From Candidatus Rokuibacteriota bacterium (GTDB lineage Bacteria; Methylomirabilota; Methylomirabilia; Rokubacteriales; CSP1-6), in contig JACPDG010000061.1 of NCBI GenBank assembly GCA_016184125.1, forward strand, positions 1 to 64,000: a stretch of DNA of 64,000 bases, read 5' to 3'. Each line of letters opens with the position of its first letter. The stretch's first letter is position 1. Of this stretch, positions 34,500 through 42,469 are shown piece after piece. Both the position numbers and the translations under genes were made by a program. The notes beneath the pieces were generated by a model. It saw only the letters and a program-made list of their open reading frames with translations, did no database searches and was not told the origin of the DNA.

Positions 34500-36713
34500 T
34501 CACGAGGACGCGCGGAAGTCGGCCGCGAAGTCCTCGAGCGCGCGCAGCAGCGCGATCGGCGCCGCCTGGCCGAGGCCGCAGAGCGAAGCCGACTGCATGG
34601 TCTCGGCCAGGTCGCGCGCGCGCCGCGCCACGGTCTCGTCGTCCGGGGCGGCACGCAGCTCGTCGACCATCGCGAGCAGGCGCGGCGCGCCTTCGCGGCA
34701 TGGCGTGCACTTGCCGCACGACTCGGCCGCGTTGAACGCGAGCAGCGTCTTCACGACGTCGACGATGGACACCCCTTCCGGGATCGCGACAATGCCGCCC
34801 GTACCCGGCGACACCTGGCCGCGCGGCTCCATCGGCACGTCGAACAGCGCCGCGGGGACGACACTCCCCGAAGGTCCGCCGACGAGCGCGCCCAGGAGCC
34901 GCCCGCCGCCGGGAAGACCGCCGCCGATGTCGTGAAGCAGCGACGATAGCGTGACGCCATTGCGGACCTCGACCACACCGGGCCGCACGATCGGGCCCGA
35001 CAGCCCGAAGACTTTCGTGCCGGGTGCCTTGTCGGTGCCCAGCGCCATGAAGCGCGCGGCCCCGAGCGCGAGGACCGCGGGGACGGCGGCCAGAGTCTCG
35101 ACGTTGTTGACGACGGTCGGCTTGCCCCAGAGACCGGACTCGACCGGGAACGGCGGGCGCGTTCGCGGCTGCGCGCGCCGACCTTCGATCGACTCGAGCA
35201 GCGCCGTCTCCTCGCCGAGCACGAACCCCCCGGCGCCGCGGCGGATCTCGACCTCGCAGTGGACGTCGCGGCCGAGCATCCGCGGCCCGACGATCCCGGC
35301 CGCCTCGGCCTCCGCGACCGCGCGCGCGAGTCGCGCGGCCGAGAGGTCGGCCTCGCCGTGCACGTACAGGATGACGCGTGTCGCGCCGGCCGCGTACGCC
35401 GCGATGAGGACGCCTTCCAGCACCCGGTGCGGATCCGCCTCCATGAGGTGCCGGTCCTTGAAGATCCCCGGCTCGCCCTCCTCGCCGTTCATGACGAGGT
35501 ACTTCGGCTCGCCGGACGCCTTGCGACACGCCTCCCACTTGACGGCGGCGGGGAAGAACGCACCGCCGTTTCCCCGCAGGCCAGCGGCCTTGACCTCGGC
35601 GATCACGTCGTCCGGCCGGCCGTCGAGCGCGCGCGCGAGCTGCCGGTAGCGGTCCGCGACGAGCGCGTCGTCGAGATGACCCGGATCGATCGTCCCCGCG
35701 CGGTCGAGCAGCACGCGCTCCTGACCGCGCCAGAACGGGTGAGCGCCGGCGGGCGTGAGGCTGCCCCACGCCGAATCGGCCCAGACGATGCCAGCGGAGC
35801 CGCCGGCATCGAAGACGTCGACACCGCCCGCGAGACGCTCGACGAGAGCCGGGACGGCTGCGGCCGTCACGCGCTCGAGAACGAACCACGGCCAGCCCCG
35901 ACGCTCGACGCCGACGACGGGTGCCGCGTAGCACATGCCATTGCACGAGCCCTCGACGACCTCACACCCGAGACCATGCACCCGGACCGCCTCGCGCAGC
36001 GCGCCAAGGACGGCGCCGGCGCCGACCGCGCGTCCACACGTCCCCGCCTGCACGATGATGCGGAGCGGCGGAGCCGCGGCGCGCCGCGCCTGCGCCGGCT
36101 GCACCAGATCGTCGAGCGTCTCGCTCGCCGAGCCGCGGGCTGCACGGCGCTCGGAGCGAGCGTCGCCACGCCGGGACGGCTCGTCCTCGAGGCGGCGCGG
36201 CTCGTCAGCGAGGCGCGTGCCCGCGTGCGGGATCTCGGGCGCGATCGCGGCCGCGCCCGCGAACCGCTGCTCGATCGCGCCGGCGTCTTCCGCGGTGACG
36301 CGACCGGCGAGGGCGGCGTCCACCTCCACGAGGGGCGCGACCGCGCACTGGAAGAAGCAGTCGGCCGATTCGAGCGTGACTTCGGGCGAGTCGCCGGCGG
36401 CGGGCGCCGCGCCGAAGCGAGCCGCGAGGCGCGCGAGCAGGTCCCGCCCGCCGAGCAGCGAGCACGTCACGCCCGTGCAGACGCGGACGTGGTGTCGGCC
36501 GGCCGGCGTCACCCGCAGCTCCGGGTAGCCGGTGGCGACGCCATAGACCTCGCTCACCGGCACGCGGAGATGCGCGGAGACCGCGACCAGCACAGCCTCG
36601 GACAGATACCCGAACGAGCGCTGGACGGCATGGAGCGCCGGCAACAGCCGGCGGCGTTCGCGAGGGAACCGGGCGAGGATCGCGCCGAGGGCTGCGGGGT
36701 CGTGCGAGATCAT
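34500..36713 (-). CDS. fused NuoE/NuoF-type NADH-binding subunit (formate dehydrogenase FdsG-FdsB-like)
   Basis: N-terminal 2Fe-2S thioredoxin-like domain (CTGVTCSLLGG...CFFQCAVAP), second Trx-like domain, FMN/NADH domain GLRGNGGAFFPAAVKW, and ESCGKCTPCREG. Confidence 0.88.
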   Translation of the reverse strand: MISHDPAALGAILARFPRERRRLLPALHAVQRSFGYLSEAVLVAVSAHLRVPVSEVYGVATGYPELRVTPAGRHHVRVCTGVTCSLLGGRDLLARLAARFGAAPAAGDSPEVTLESADCFFQCAVAPLVEVDAALAGRVTAEDAGAIEQRFAGAAAIAPEIPHAGTRLADEPRRLEDEPSRRGDARSERRAARGSASETLDDLVQPAQARRAAAPPLRIIVQAGTCGRAVGAGAVLGALREAVRVHGLGCEVVEGSCNGMCYAAPVVGVERRGWPWFVLERVTAAAVPALVERLAGGVDVFDAGGSAGIVWADSAWGSLTPAGAHPFWRGQERVLLDRAGTIDPGHLDDALVADRYRQLARALDGRPDDVIAEVKAAGLRGNGGAFFPAAVKWEACRKASGEPKYLVMNGEEGEPGIFKDRHLMEADPHRVLEGVLIAAYAAGATRVILYVHGEADLSAARLARAVAEAEAAGIVGPRMLGRDVHCEVEIRRGAGGFVLGEETALLESIEGRRAQPRTRPPFPVESGLWGKPTVVNNVETLAAVPAVLALGAARFMALGTDKAPGTKVFGLSGPIVRPGVVEVRNGVTLSSLLHDIGGGLPGGGRLLGALVGGPSGSVVPAALFDVPMEPRGQVSPGTGGIVAIPEGVSIVDVVKTLLAFNAAESCGKCTPCREGAPRLLAMVDELRAAPDDETVARRARDLAETMQSASLCGLGQAAPIALLRALEDFAADFRASS

Positions 36714-37381
36714 CCGCGGCGCTCCATCGTCTGGACGATCCGCTCACCGAGCCCGGCGGCCTTCGCCTCGAGATCCGCGAGCTCGTTCTGGAGCTTCTCG
36801 GCTGACTCGGGATCGAGTTCGACCACGTTGGCGCGCGCCGTCGTGACGCTTCCTTCGACCGCCGCGCGTGCGAGAGAGACGGCGACAGCCACGTCGCTCG
36901 CGACGACTGATGGCACGGCGCCCGCGAGCTCTCCGCACAGGGTGAGGACTTCCAGGCTCGCTCTCGCGACAGCGAGTGGAACGTCGGTCGCCACCCGCAA
37001 TGCGACGATCACGTGAGGCGACTCGCGTTTGTCCGCCGCACCGGCAGCTCGCGGACGAGAACCTCCCGGTCGCCGCGCCTCGATCACCCCCCGGTACGCC
37101 TCGGCGTCGCGGTCGGCAAGCGCGAGGAGGGTCCGGCGGAGCTCGTCGGCGGAGCTCGCCAGCAACGTCCACCGCGCGTCACCCGACCGGCGTGCGGTGA
37201 CGCGTGTGGCCATGCCGGCGAGCCCGGCCGCGGTCGCGGCGACGACGGCGCACGCCGCGCCGCCCGCCGGCGTCGGCGTCCCGTCGGCGAGCGCGGCCAG
37301 GAGCTCGTCGACCGTCTGGGCCGCGATCGGACGGGCTCGGTCGCTCTCAGCCGCGCCCGCTGCCGGCGTGCCGCCCGTCAT
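36710..37381 (-). CDS. cyclodeaminase/methenyl-THF cyclohydrolase family protein (FchA-like)
   Basis: VDELLAALADGTPTPAGGAACAVVAATAAGLAGMATRVT; ELDPESAEKLQNELADLEAKA. Confidence 0.85.
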   Translation of the reverse strand: MTGGTPAAGAAESDRARPIAAQTVDELLAALADGTPTPAGGAACAVVAATAAGLAGMATRVTARRSGDARWTLLASSADELRRTLLALADRDAEAYRGVIEARRPGGSRPRAAGAADKRESPHVIVALRVATDVPLAVARASLEVLTLCGELAGAVPSVVASDVAVAVSLARAAVEGSVTTARANVVELDPESAEKLQNELADLEAKAAGLGERIVQTMERRG

Positions 37382-37387
37382 CGATCA

Positions 37388-37470
37388 CTCCTGGGGGGCC
37401 CCGAGATGGCCCCCCAGACCCCCCCGCGTTCGGAAGCGCCCCGGGTCACCCGGGGCGCTCCTCGAGGACC
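37388..37470 (-). repeat. interspersed palindromic repeat R6 (type A core)
   Basis: TGGGGGGCCCCGAGATGGCCCCCCAGACCCCCCCGCGTTCGGAAGCGCCCCGGGTCACCCGGGGCGCTCCTCGA. Confidence 0.9.
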
Positions 37471-40229
37471 CGCTCGGCCTTCGCGGCGCGCACACCAGCC
37501 ACCGGCTCGACGCGCACCGCGCACACCTTGAACTCGGGGATCTTCGACGAGGGGTCGCAGGCGGCGTTGGTGAGGAAATTCGCGGCGGATTCCGCGAGCC
37601 GCACGAACGGCACGAAGATCGAGCCGGGACGGACCGCCTCCGTCACGCGCGCGTCTCCCGTCAGCTTACCGCGCCGGGAGGTGACGCGCAGCGGCTCGCC
37701 GGTCTCGACGCCCAGACGCCGCGCGTCGACCGGGTGGATCGCGATCTCGAGCCGTGGCGCCAGCTCCATCAACCCCTGCACGCGCCGCGTGATCGTGCCG
37801 CCGTGCCAGTGGTAGAGGAGACGCCCGGTGTTGAGGACGAACGGATAGTCGGGATCGGGGAGCTCCGCGGCCTCGACCGTCTGGATCGCCGGGACGAACC
37901 GCCCCGTGCCGCGCGGGAACGACTCCGCGTAGAGGAAACGCGTGCCCGGATGATCGGGCGCCGGGCACGGCCACTGGAGCCCCCCTTCGCGATCGAGCCG
38001 CTCGTGCGAGATGCCGCCGAGGAACTGGACGAGCGCCGCCATCTCGGCGAAGATCTCGGCCGGGCTCGCGGCGTCGAACTGGCCGCCGACGGGGAGCCCG
38101 AGCTTCCCCGCCACGCGCTTCGCGAGCGCGTACGTGATCCACCAGTCCGGCCGCGCCTCGCCCGGGGGGTCGATCGCGCGCCGCACGCGCTGCACCCGCC
38201 GCTCCGAGCTGGTGAACGTGCCCTCCTTCTCGGCGAACGACGCGGCGGGCAGGAACACGTGCGCGTGCTCGGCGGTCTCGTGCAGGAAGAGGTCCTGCAC
38301 GATCAGCATGTCGAGCTGCGAGATCGCCTTCTCGGCGTGGTGCAGGTCCGGCTCGGACAGCAGCGGGTTCTCGCCGACGACGTACATCGCGCGCAGGTCG
38401 CCGGTGAGGCACGCCTCCACCATCTCCGTGACCACGAGGCCCGTCTGGCCGGGTGGCCGCATGCCCCAGGCGCGCTCGAACGTCGCGAGCGTCGCCTCGT
38501 CGTAGCGCCCGTAGCCCGGGAGGTTCGTCGGGATGCACCCGGCGTCGCCGCAGCCCTGCACGTTGTTCTGACCGCGGAGTGGCGAGATCCCAGAGCCGGG
38601 GAATCCGAGCTGCCCGGTCACGAGCGACAGGTTCAGCAGCGCGTGCGCGTTGTGCGTGCCGTTCGTGTGCTGCGTGACGCCCATGCCCCACACGAGGCAG
38701 GAGCCTCGCGGCCGTGACGACGGGCGCCGCTCGCCGTCCGCCATCACGTCGAGATCCGGCCGCGCGTACCAGCGCGCGGCCTGGACGATCGCCTCCGCGG
38801 GGACACCGGTGACCACCGATGCCCGCTCGGGCGGCCACGCGTCCACCGACCGGCGCCACGCCTCGAAGCCCTCGGTGCGGTCGCGCACGAAGTCGAGGTT
38901 CGCGAGCCCCTCGTCGAGGATGACCTTCGCCATCGCGTTGAAGAGGGCCACGTCCGTGCCCGGCCGCTGCTGGATCCAGAGGTCCGCCTGGTCGCAGAGC
39001 TCGATGCGCTTGGGGTTCACGACGACAATCCTGGCGCCGCGGCTCATCGCGCGCCGGAACCGGATCGCGATGACGGGATGGTTCGCCGACGCGTCCGCGC
39101 CGGCGATCATGAGGCAGCCCGCCTGCTCGTAGTCGACGTAGGAGTTCGACGTGGCGCCGGAGCCCATCGAGACGAGCATCGCCTCGACCGAGGGCGAGTG
39201 GCACAGCCGCGTGCAGTGGTCGACGTTGTTGGTGCCCATCACCACGCGGCAGAGCTTCTGGATCGCGTACCCGTCCTCGTTCGTCGCCTTCGCCGACGCG
39301 AGCGCCGCGAACCGTCGCCGGTGCCGGGCGAGGCCCTCGGCCGCGAGGTCGAGCGCCTCGTCCCATGACGTCTCGTGCCACCGCCCGTCGCGCCGCACCA
39401 GCGGCCGCACGATCCGGTCACGCGCGTGCACGAACCCGGTGCCGAAGCGGCCCTTCACGCAGAGCATGCCCTCGCTCGACCGGTTCGCAGGGACGTCGTC
39501 CGCCATGAGCGCGAGGCGCCCGTCGGTTCGCACGCCGACGTCGAGGCCGCACCCGACGCCGCAGTAGGGGCACGTCGTCTCCACGCGGCCCCGGAGCGGC
39601 ACGCGCTCCTCCTTCGGCGACAGCGCGCCCGTGGGGCAGGTCGCGACGCACTGGCCGCACGACGTGCACACCGACGACGACAGGAGACCGTCGCGGAACA
39701 CCCCGACCTTCATCCCGTGGCCGCGGCCGAGCATCGAGATCGCGCCGATCTGCTGCACGTCGTCGCACGCGGTGGTGCACCGCCCGCAGAGGATGCAGGC
39801 GTCGCGGTCGAGCACGAAGAACGACTTCGACGCGTCCACGGCGTGGTGGTGCAGCGGCGCGGACGCCGGCGCCCCGATGCCGTGGCGCGCGCAGGCGGCG
39901 CCCAGCTGGCCGAACCCGTCCTCCCCACCGGCGAGCGGTTCGCGGGGCGTGAGCATCGAGCGTGTCAGCTCGAGCACCACCGTCCGCACGCGGACGACGT
40001 CCGGATGCGTCGTGCTCACGACCATGCCGTCGCGCGCCGGCAGGTGGCACGCCGCCGGCGTCCCGCGCAGCCCGCCGACGTGCACCAGGCACGTGCGGCA
40101 TGCGCCGAGCGGCGGGCGGTCGGGGTCCTTGCAGAGCTGCGGCAGCGCGATGCCGAGGCGGTTCACCGCATCGAGCACCGTGGCGCCGGCCGGGACGTCG
40201 ACCACGCGTTCGTCAATGGACAGCTTCAT
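37446..40229 (-). CDS. formate dehydrogenase alpha subunit (NAD-dependent, FdsA/FdhF-like, N-terminal 2Fe-2S and 4Fe-4S domains)
   Basis: CRTCLVHV, CILCGRCTTACDDVQ, CTSCGQCVATCPTGAL, CPYCGVGCGLDVGVR, NNVDHCTRLCHSPSVEAM. Confidence 0.93.
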   Translation of the reverse strand: MKLSIDERVVDVPAGATVLDAVNRLGIALPQLCKDPDRPPLGACRTCLVHVGGLRGTPAACHLPARDGMVVSTTHPDVVRVRTVVLELTRSMLTPREPLAGGEDGFGQLGAACARHGIGAPASAPLHHHAVDASKSFFVLDRDACILCGRCTTACDDVQQIGAISMLGRGHGMKVGVFRDGLLSSSVCTSCGQCVATCPTGALSPKEERVPLRGRVETTCPYCGVGCGLDVGVRTDGRLALMADDVPANRSSEGMLCVKGRFGTGFVHARDRIVRPLVRRDGRWHETSWDEALDLAAEGLARHRRRFAALASAKATNEDGYAIQKLCRVVMGTNNVDHCTRLCHSPSVEAMLVSMGSGATSNSYVDYEQAGCLMIAGADASANHPVIAIRFRRAMSRGARIVVVNPKRIELCDQADLWIQQRPGTDVALFNAMAKVILDEGLANLDFVRDRTEGFEAWRRSVDAWPPERASVVTGVPAEAIVQAARWYARPDLDVMADGERRPSSRPRGSCLVWGMGVTQHTNGTHNAHALLNLSLVTGQLGFPGSGISPLRGQNNVQGCGDAGCIPTNLPGYGRYDEATLATFERAWGMRPPGQTGLVVTEMVEACLTGDLRAMYVVGENPLLSEPDLHHAEKAISQLDMLIVQDLFLHETAEHAHVFLPAASFAEKEGTFTSSERRVQRVRRAIDPPGEARPDWWITYALAKRVAGKLGLPVGGQFDAASPAEIFAEMAALVQFLGGISHERLDREGGLQWPCPAPDHPGTRFLYAESFPRGTGRFVPAIQTVEAAELPDPDYPFVLNTGRLLYHWHGGTITRRVQGLMELAPRLEIAIHPVDARRLGVETGEPLRVTSRRGKLTGDARVTEAVRPGSIFVPFVRLAESAANFLTNAACDPSSKIPEFKVCAVRVEPVAGVRAAKAERVLEERPG

Positions 40230-40310
40230 CGGGGCAACTCCGGCGCATTGTCAACCCTCGCCGACCCGTGTCGCAAGCGATCGACCGCGAGAGCCACCGA
40301 TCGTCCAGGT

Positions 40311-41081
40311 CTAGCGGAGCGACTTCAGGACGAGGGCGGCGCCGGCCAGGACGAGCGCGACCGCCAGCAGCCGGATCAGGCTCGCGCCGCTGAGCCGCTC
40401 GGAGACGGCGGCGCCGGCCTGAGCGCCGCACAACGCCCCGACGCCGAGCGACAGCAGCGGGACGAGTCCCGCGCGGAACTCTCCGCCGACGACGTGTGTC
40501 GCGACCGCCCCGACGACGGTCAGCAGCACGATGAACTGCACCGTCGGCATCGCGCGCCACACCGGCACCTGCATGACGTGGGTCAGCACCACGACCTGCG
40601 GCGGCGCACCCCCGATACCCAGGAGGCCCGCGAGGCAGCCGAGCATTGCGGACAGCGCCATCCCGATGCGCCAGTGGCCGTAGACGGCCGGGGCGAGCAC
40701 CTCGGTGGGATCCGGGGTCCGGCGCCGCCCGCCGGGCGGGCGCGCGATGATGACCGCGGCGAGCGCCAGGAGCAAGAGCCCGAACGACAGCTCGAACGTC
40801 GAGCGCGGAACGTACGGCGTCACCACCGCTCCGATCATGCTCCCGGGGACGCTGAACGCCGCGACGGACAGCGCCAGGCGGTAGTCGATGCGTCGCTTGC
40901 GCGCATACGCCGCGGTGCCGGACGCGGCGTTGAGCGCCACGACGGAGAGCGACAGGCTCGTGAGCGCGGGCACGGCCTCCGTCGGGTACAGGAACAGCAG
41001 GAGCGGCATCAACACGAAGCCGCCCCCGGCGCCGATGATCGTCCCGTACGCGCCGACGGCGGCGCCGAGCACGAAGAGCAA
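40311..41081 (-). CDS. sulfite exporter TauE/SafE family protein
   Basis: LGAAVGAYGTIIGAGGGFVLMPLLLFLYPTEAVPALTSLSLSVVALNAASGTAAYARKRRIDY. Confidence 0.9.
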   Translation of the reverse strand: MLFVLGAAVGAYGTIIGAGGGFVLMPLLLFLYPTEAVPALTSLSLSVVALNAASGTAAYARKRRIDYRLALSVAAFSVPGSMIGAVVTPYVPRSTFELSFGLLLLALAAVIIARPPGGRRRTPDPTEVLAPAVYGHWRIGMALSAMLGCLAGLLGIGGAPPQVVVLTHVMQVPVWRAMPTVQFIVLLTVVGAVATHVVGGEFRAGLVPLLSLGVGALCGAQAGAAVSERLSGASLIRLLAVALVLAGAALVLKSLR

Positions 41082-41115
41082 GACGGGCAGCGTGGCACCT
41101 CCGACTGACTGACTT

Positions 41116-41295
41116 CATGGGGGGACTATCGAGGCCCCCCAACCCCCCCGAGCGCTCGCACGCGCCCCGGGGAACCCGGGGCGCGGCTCGATCTCCCGCG
41201 GTGAACGGGAGGGCCACCACGAGCGCGCGGCCCTTCCCAGCGCGCTCGCACGCGCCCCCGGGGAAACCCAGGGAAAACCCGGGGCGCTCCGACAA
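41116..41295 (-). repeat. interspersed palindromic repeat R7 (type B end, compound)
   Basis: CATGGGGGGACTATCGAGGCCCCCCAACCCCCCCGAGCGCTCGCACGCGCCCCGGGGAACCCGGGGCGCG... followed by a second CGCTCGCACGCGCCCCCGGGG...CCCGGGGCGCTCC core. Confidence 0.85.
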
Positions 41296-41379
41296 CCACA
41301 AACGAGCGCGAGGATACGACACCCACCTGGACCGCGGCACGGTTTTCGCGGTTCGGCCGCGACGCGGGTCAGCCGACGA

Positions 41380-42264
41380 TCAGACGCCGGCGAAGAGGGC
41401 CGGATCGAGGAGCTGCGAGGGCCGCAGCCCAGCGATCGGCCGTGCGAGCGGCCGGGGAAACGCGTCAGCCGGTGCACAGCCCACGAGCTCGTACTCGACG
41501 ACGTCGGTGCCCGCTCGAAGCGCCTCGGTCTCCAGCCGCTCGGCGACGAGCGAGACCGGCGTGCGCTGGTAGTCGAGCAGGTTCATCGACACCTGGGCCA
41601 GCGAGCGCGTCGCCAGGGAGACGCCGATCGCGCGGACCGCCGGCAGTCCCCCGGATGACTCGCGGATCGCCCGCGCGATCCGCGCGGCGACCCGCACGTC
41701 CGGGGTGGTCAGCACGGCGTTGAACGCGATGAGCACGCGGCGTGCGCCGACGATCGCGGCGCCGGCGGTCGGGTGCAGCCGTGTGGGGCCGGCATCAGCG
41801 GTCCATGCCCCGGCGACCAGCCGCCGCTGGAGTCCCTCGAGGCCTCCGGCGCGGATGGACGGCAGCTCGCGCCGCTCGGGAACGAGCGCCGCGTCGCCGT
41901 AGAAGAACACGGGGATGTCGTGCTCCTTCGCCAGCCCACGCCCGACCGCGTGCGCGGTGTCGACGGCGTCGTGCATCGACGAGCCACGCAGCGGAACGAA
42001 CGGCATCACGTCGAGCGCACCGACCCGAGGGTGCACGCCGGCGTGACGCCGGAGGTCGACCGAACGGATGGCCGCACCGCCGAGCGCGAGCGCCGCCCGC
42101 GCGACGACGGCGCGTGCGCCGACGAAGGTGAAGACGGATCGGTGGTGATCGGAATCGCGATGCGCGTCGAGCAGCTCGGCCCCGGCGTCGCGAATCACGG
42201 TCGCGAGCCGCTCGACGACCGAGGCGTCCCTGCCCTCGCTGACGTTGGGAACGCACTCGAGCAT
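41380..42264 (-). CDS. glutamate formimidoyltransferase
   Basis: MLECVPNVSEGRDASVVERLATVIRDAGAELLDAHRDSDHHRSVFTFVG...DLRRHAGVHPRVGALDVMPFVPL. Confidence 0.93.
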   Translation of the reverse strand: MLECVPNVSEGRDASVVERLATVIRDAGAELLDAHRDSDHHRSVFTFVGARAVVARAALALGGAAIRSVDLRRHAGVHPRVGALDVMPFVPLRGSSMHDAVDTAHAVGRGLAKEHDIPVFFYGDAALVPERRELPSIRAGGLEGLQRRLVAGAWTADAGPTRLHPTAGAAIVGARRVLIAFNAVLTTPDVRVAARIARAIRESSGGLPAVRAIGVSLATRSLAQVSMNLLDYQRTPVSLVAERLETEALRAGTDVVEYELVGCAPADAFPRPLARPIAGLRPSQLLDPALFAGV

Positions 42265-42315
42265 GCGCGGACCGAGTCGAGCTACCGGCGGCGGCTCACG
42301 AACCGCCCGGTGGTT

Positions 42316-42452
42316 GCTCGCCGGGCGGTGGGCCGGGGGGCCTCAGGAAATCCGTGTGAGCGGAAGGTCATCGAAGGCTCACGCGCCGGCCAGTCTCGCA
42401 CAGGGTAGCCACGCGGATTTCCGGAGGCCCCCCGGCCCGCCGCCCGGCGACC
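42316..42452. repeat. MITE-like element: ~40 bp imperfect inverted arms separated by ~50 bp
   Basis: CGCCGGGCGGTGGGCCGGGGGGCCTCAGGAAATCCGTGTG...CACGCGGATTTCCGGAGGCCCCCCGGCCCGCCGCCCGGCG. Confidence 0.8.
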
Positions 42453-42469
42453 ACGCGCGAGGGTGTCCC

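Noticed and set aside
37446-40229. Selenocysteine formate dehydrogenase
   Set aside because: The expected ligand position reads Cys (NNVDHCTRLCHSPSV) and no in-frame TGA interrupts the ORF.
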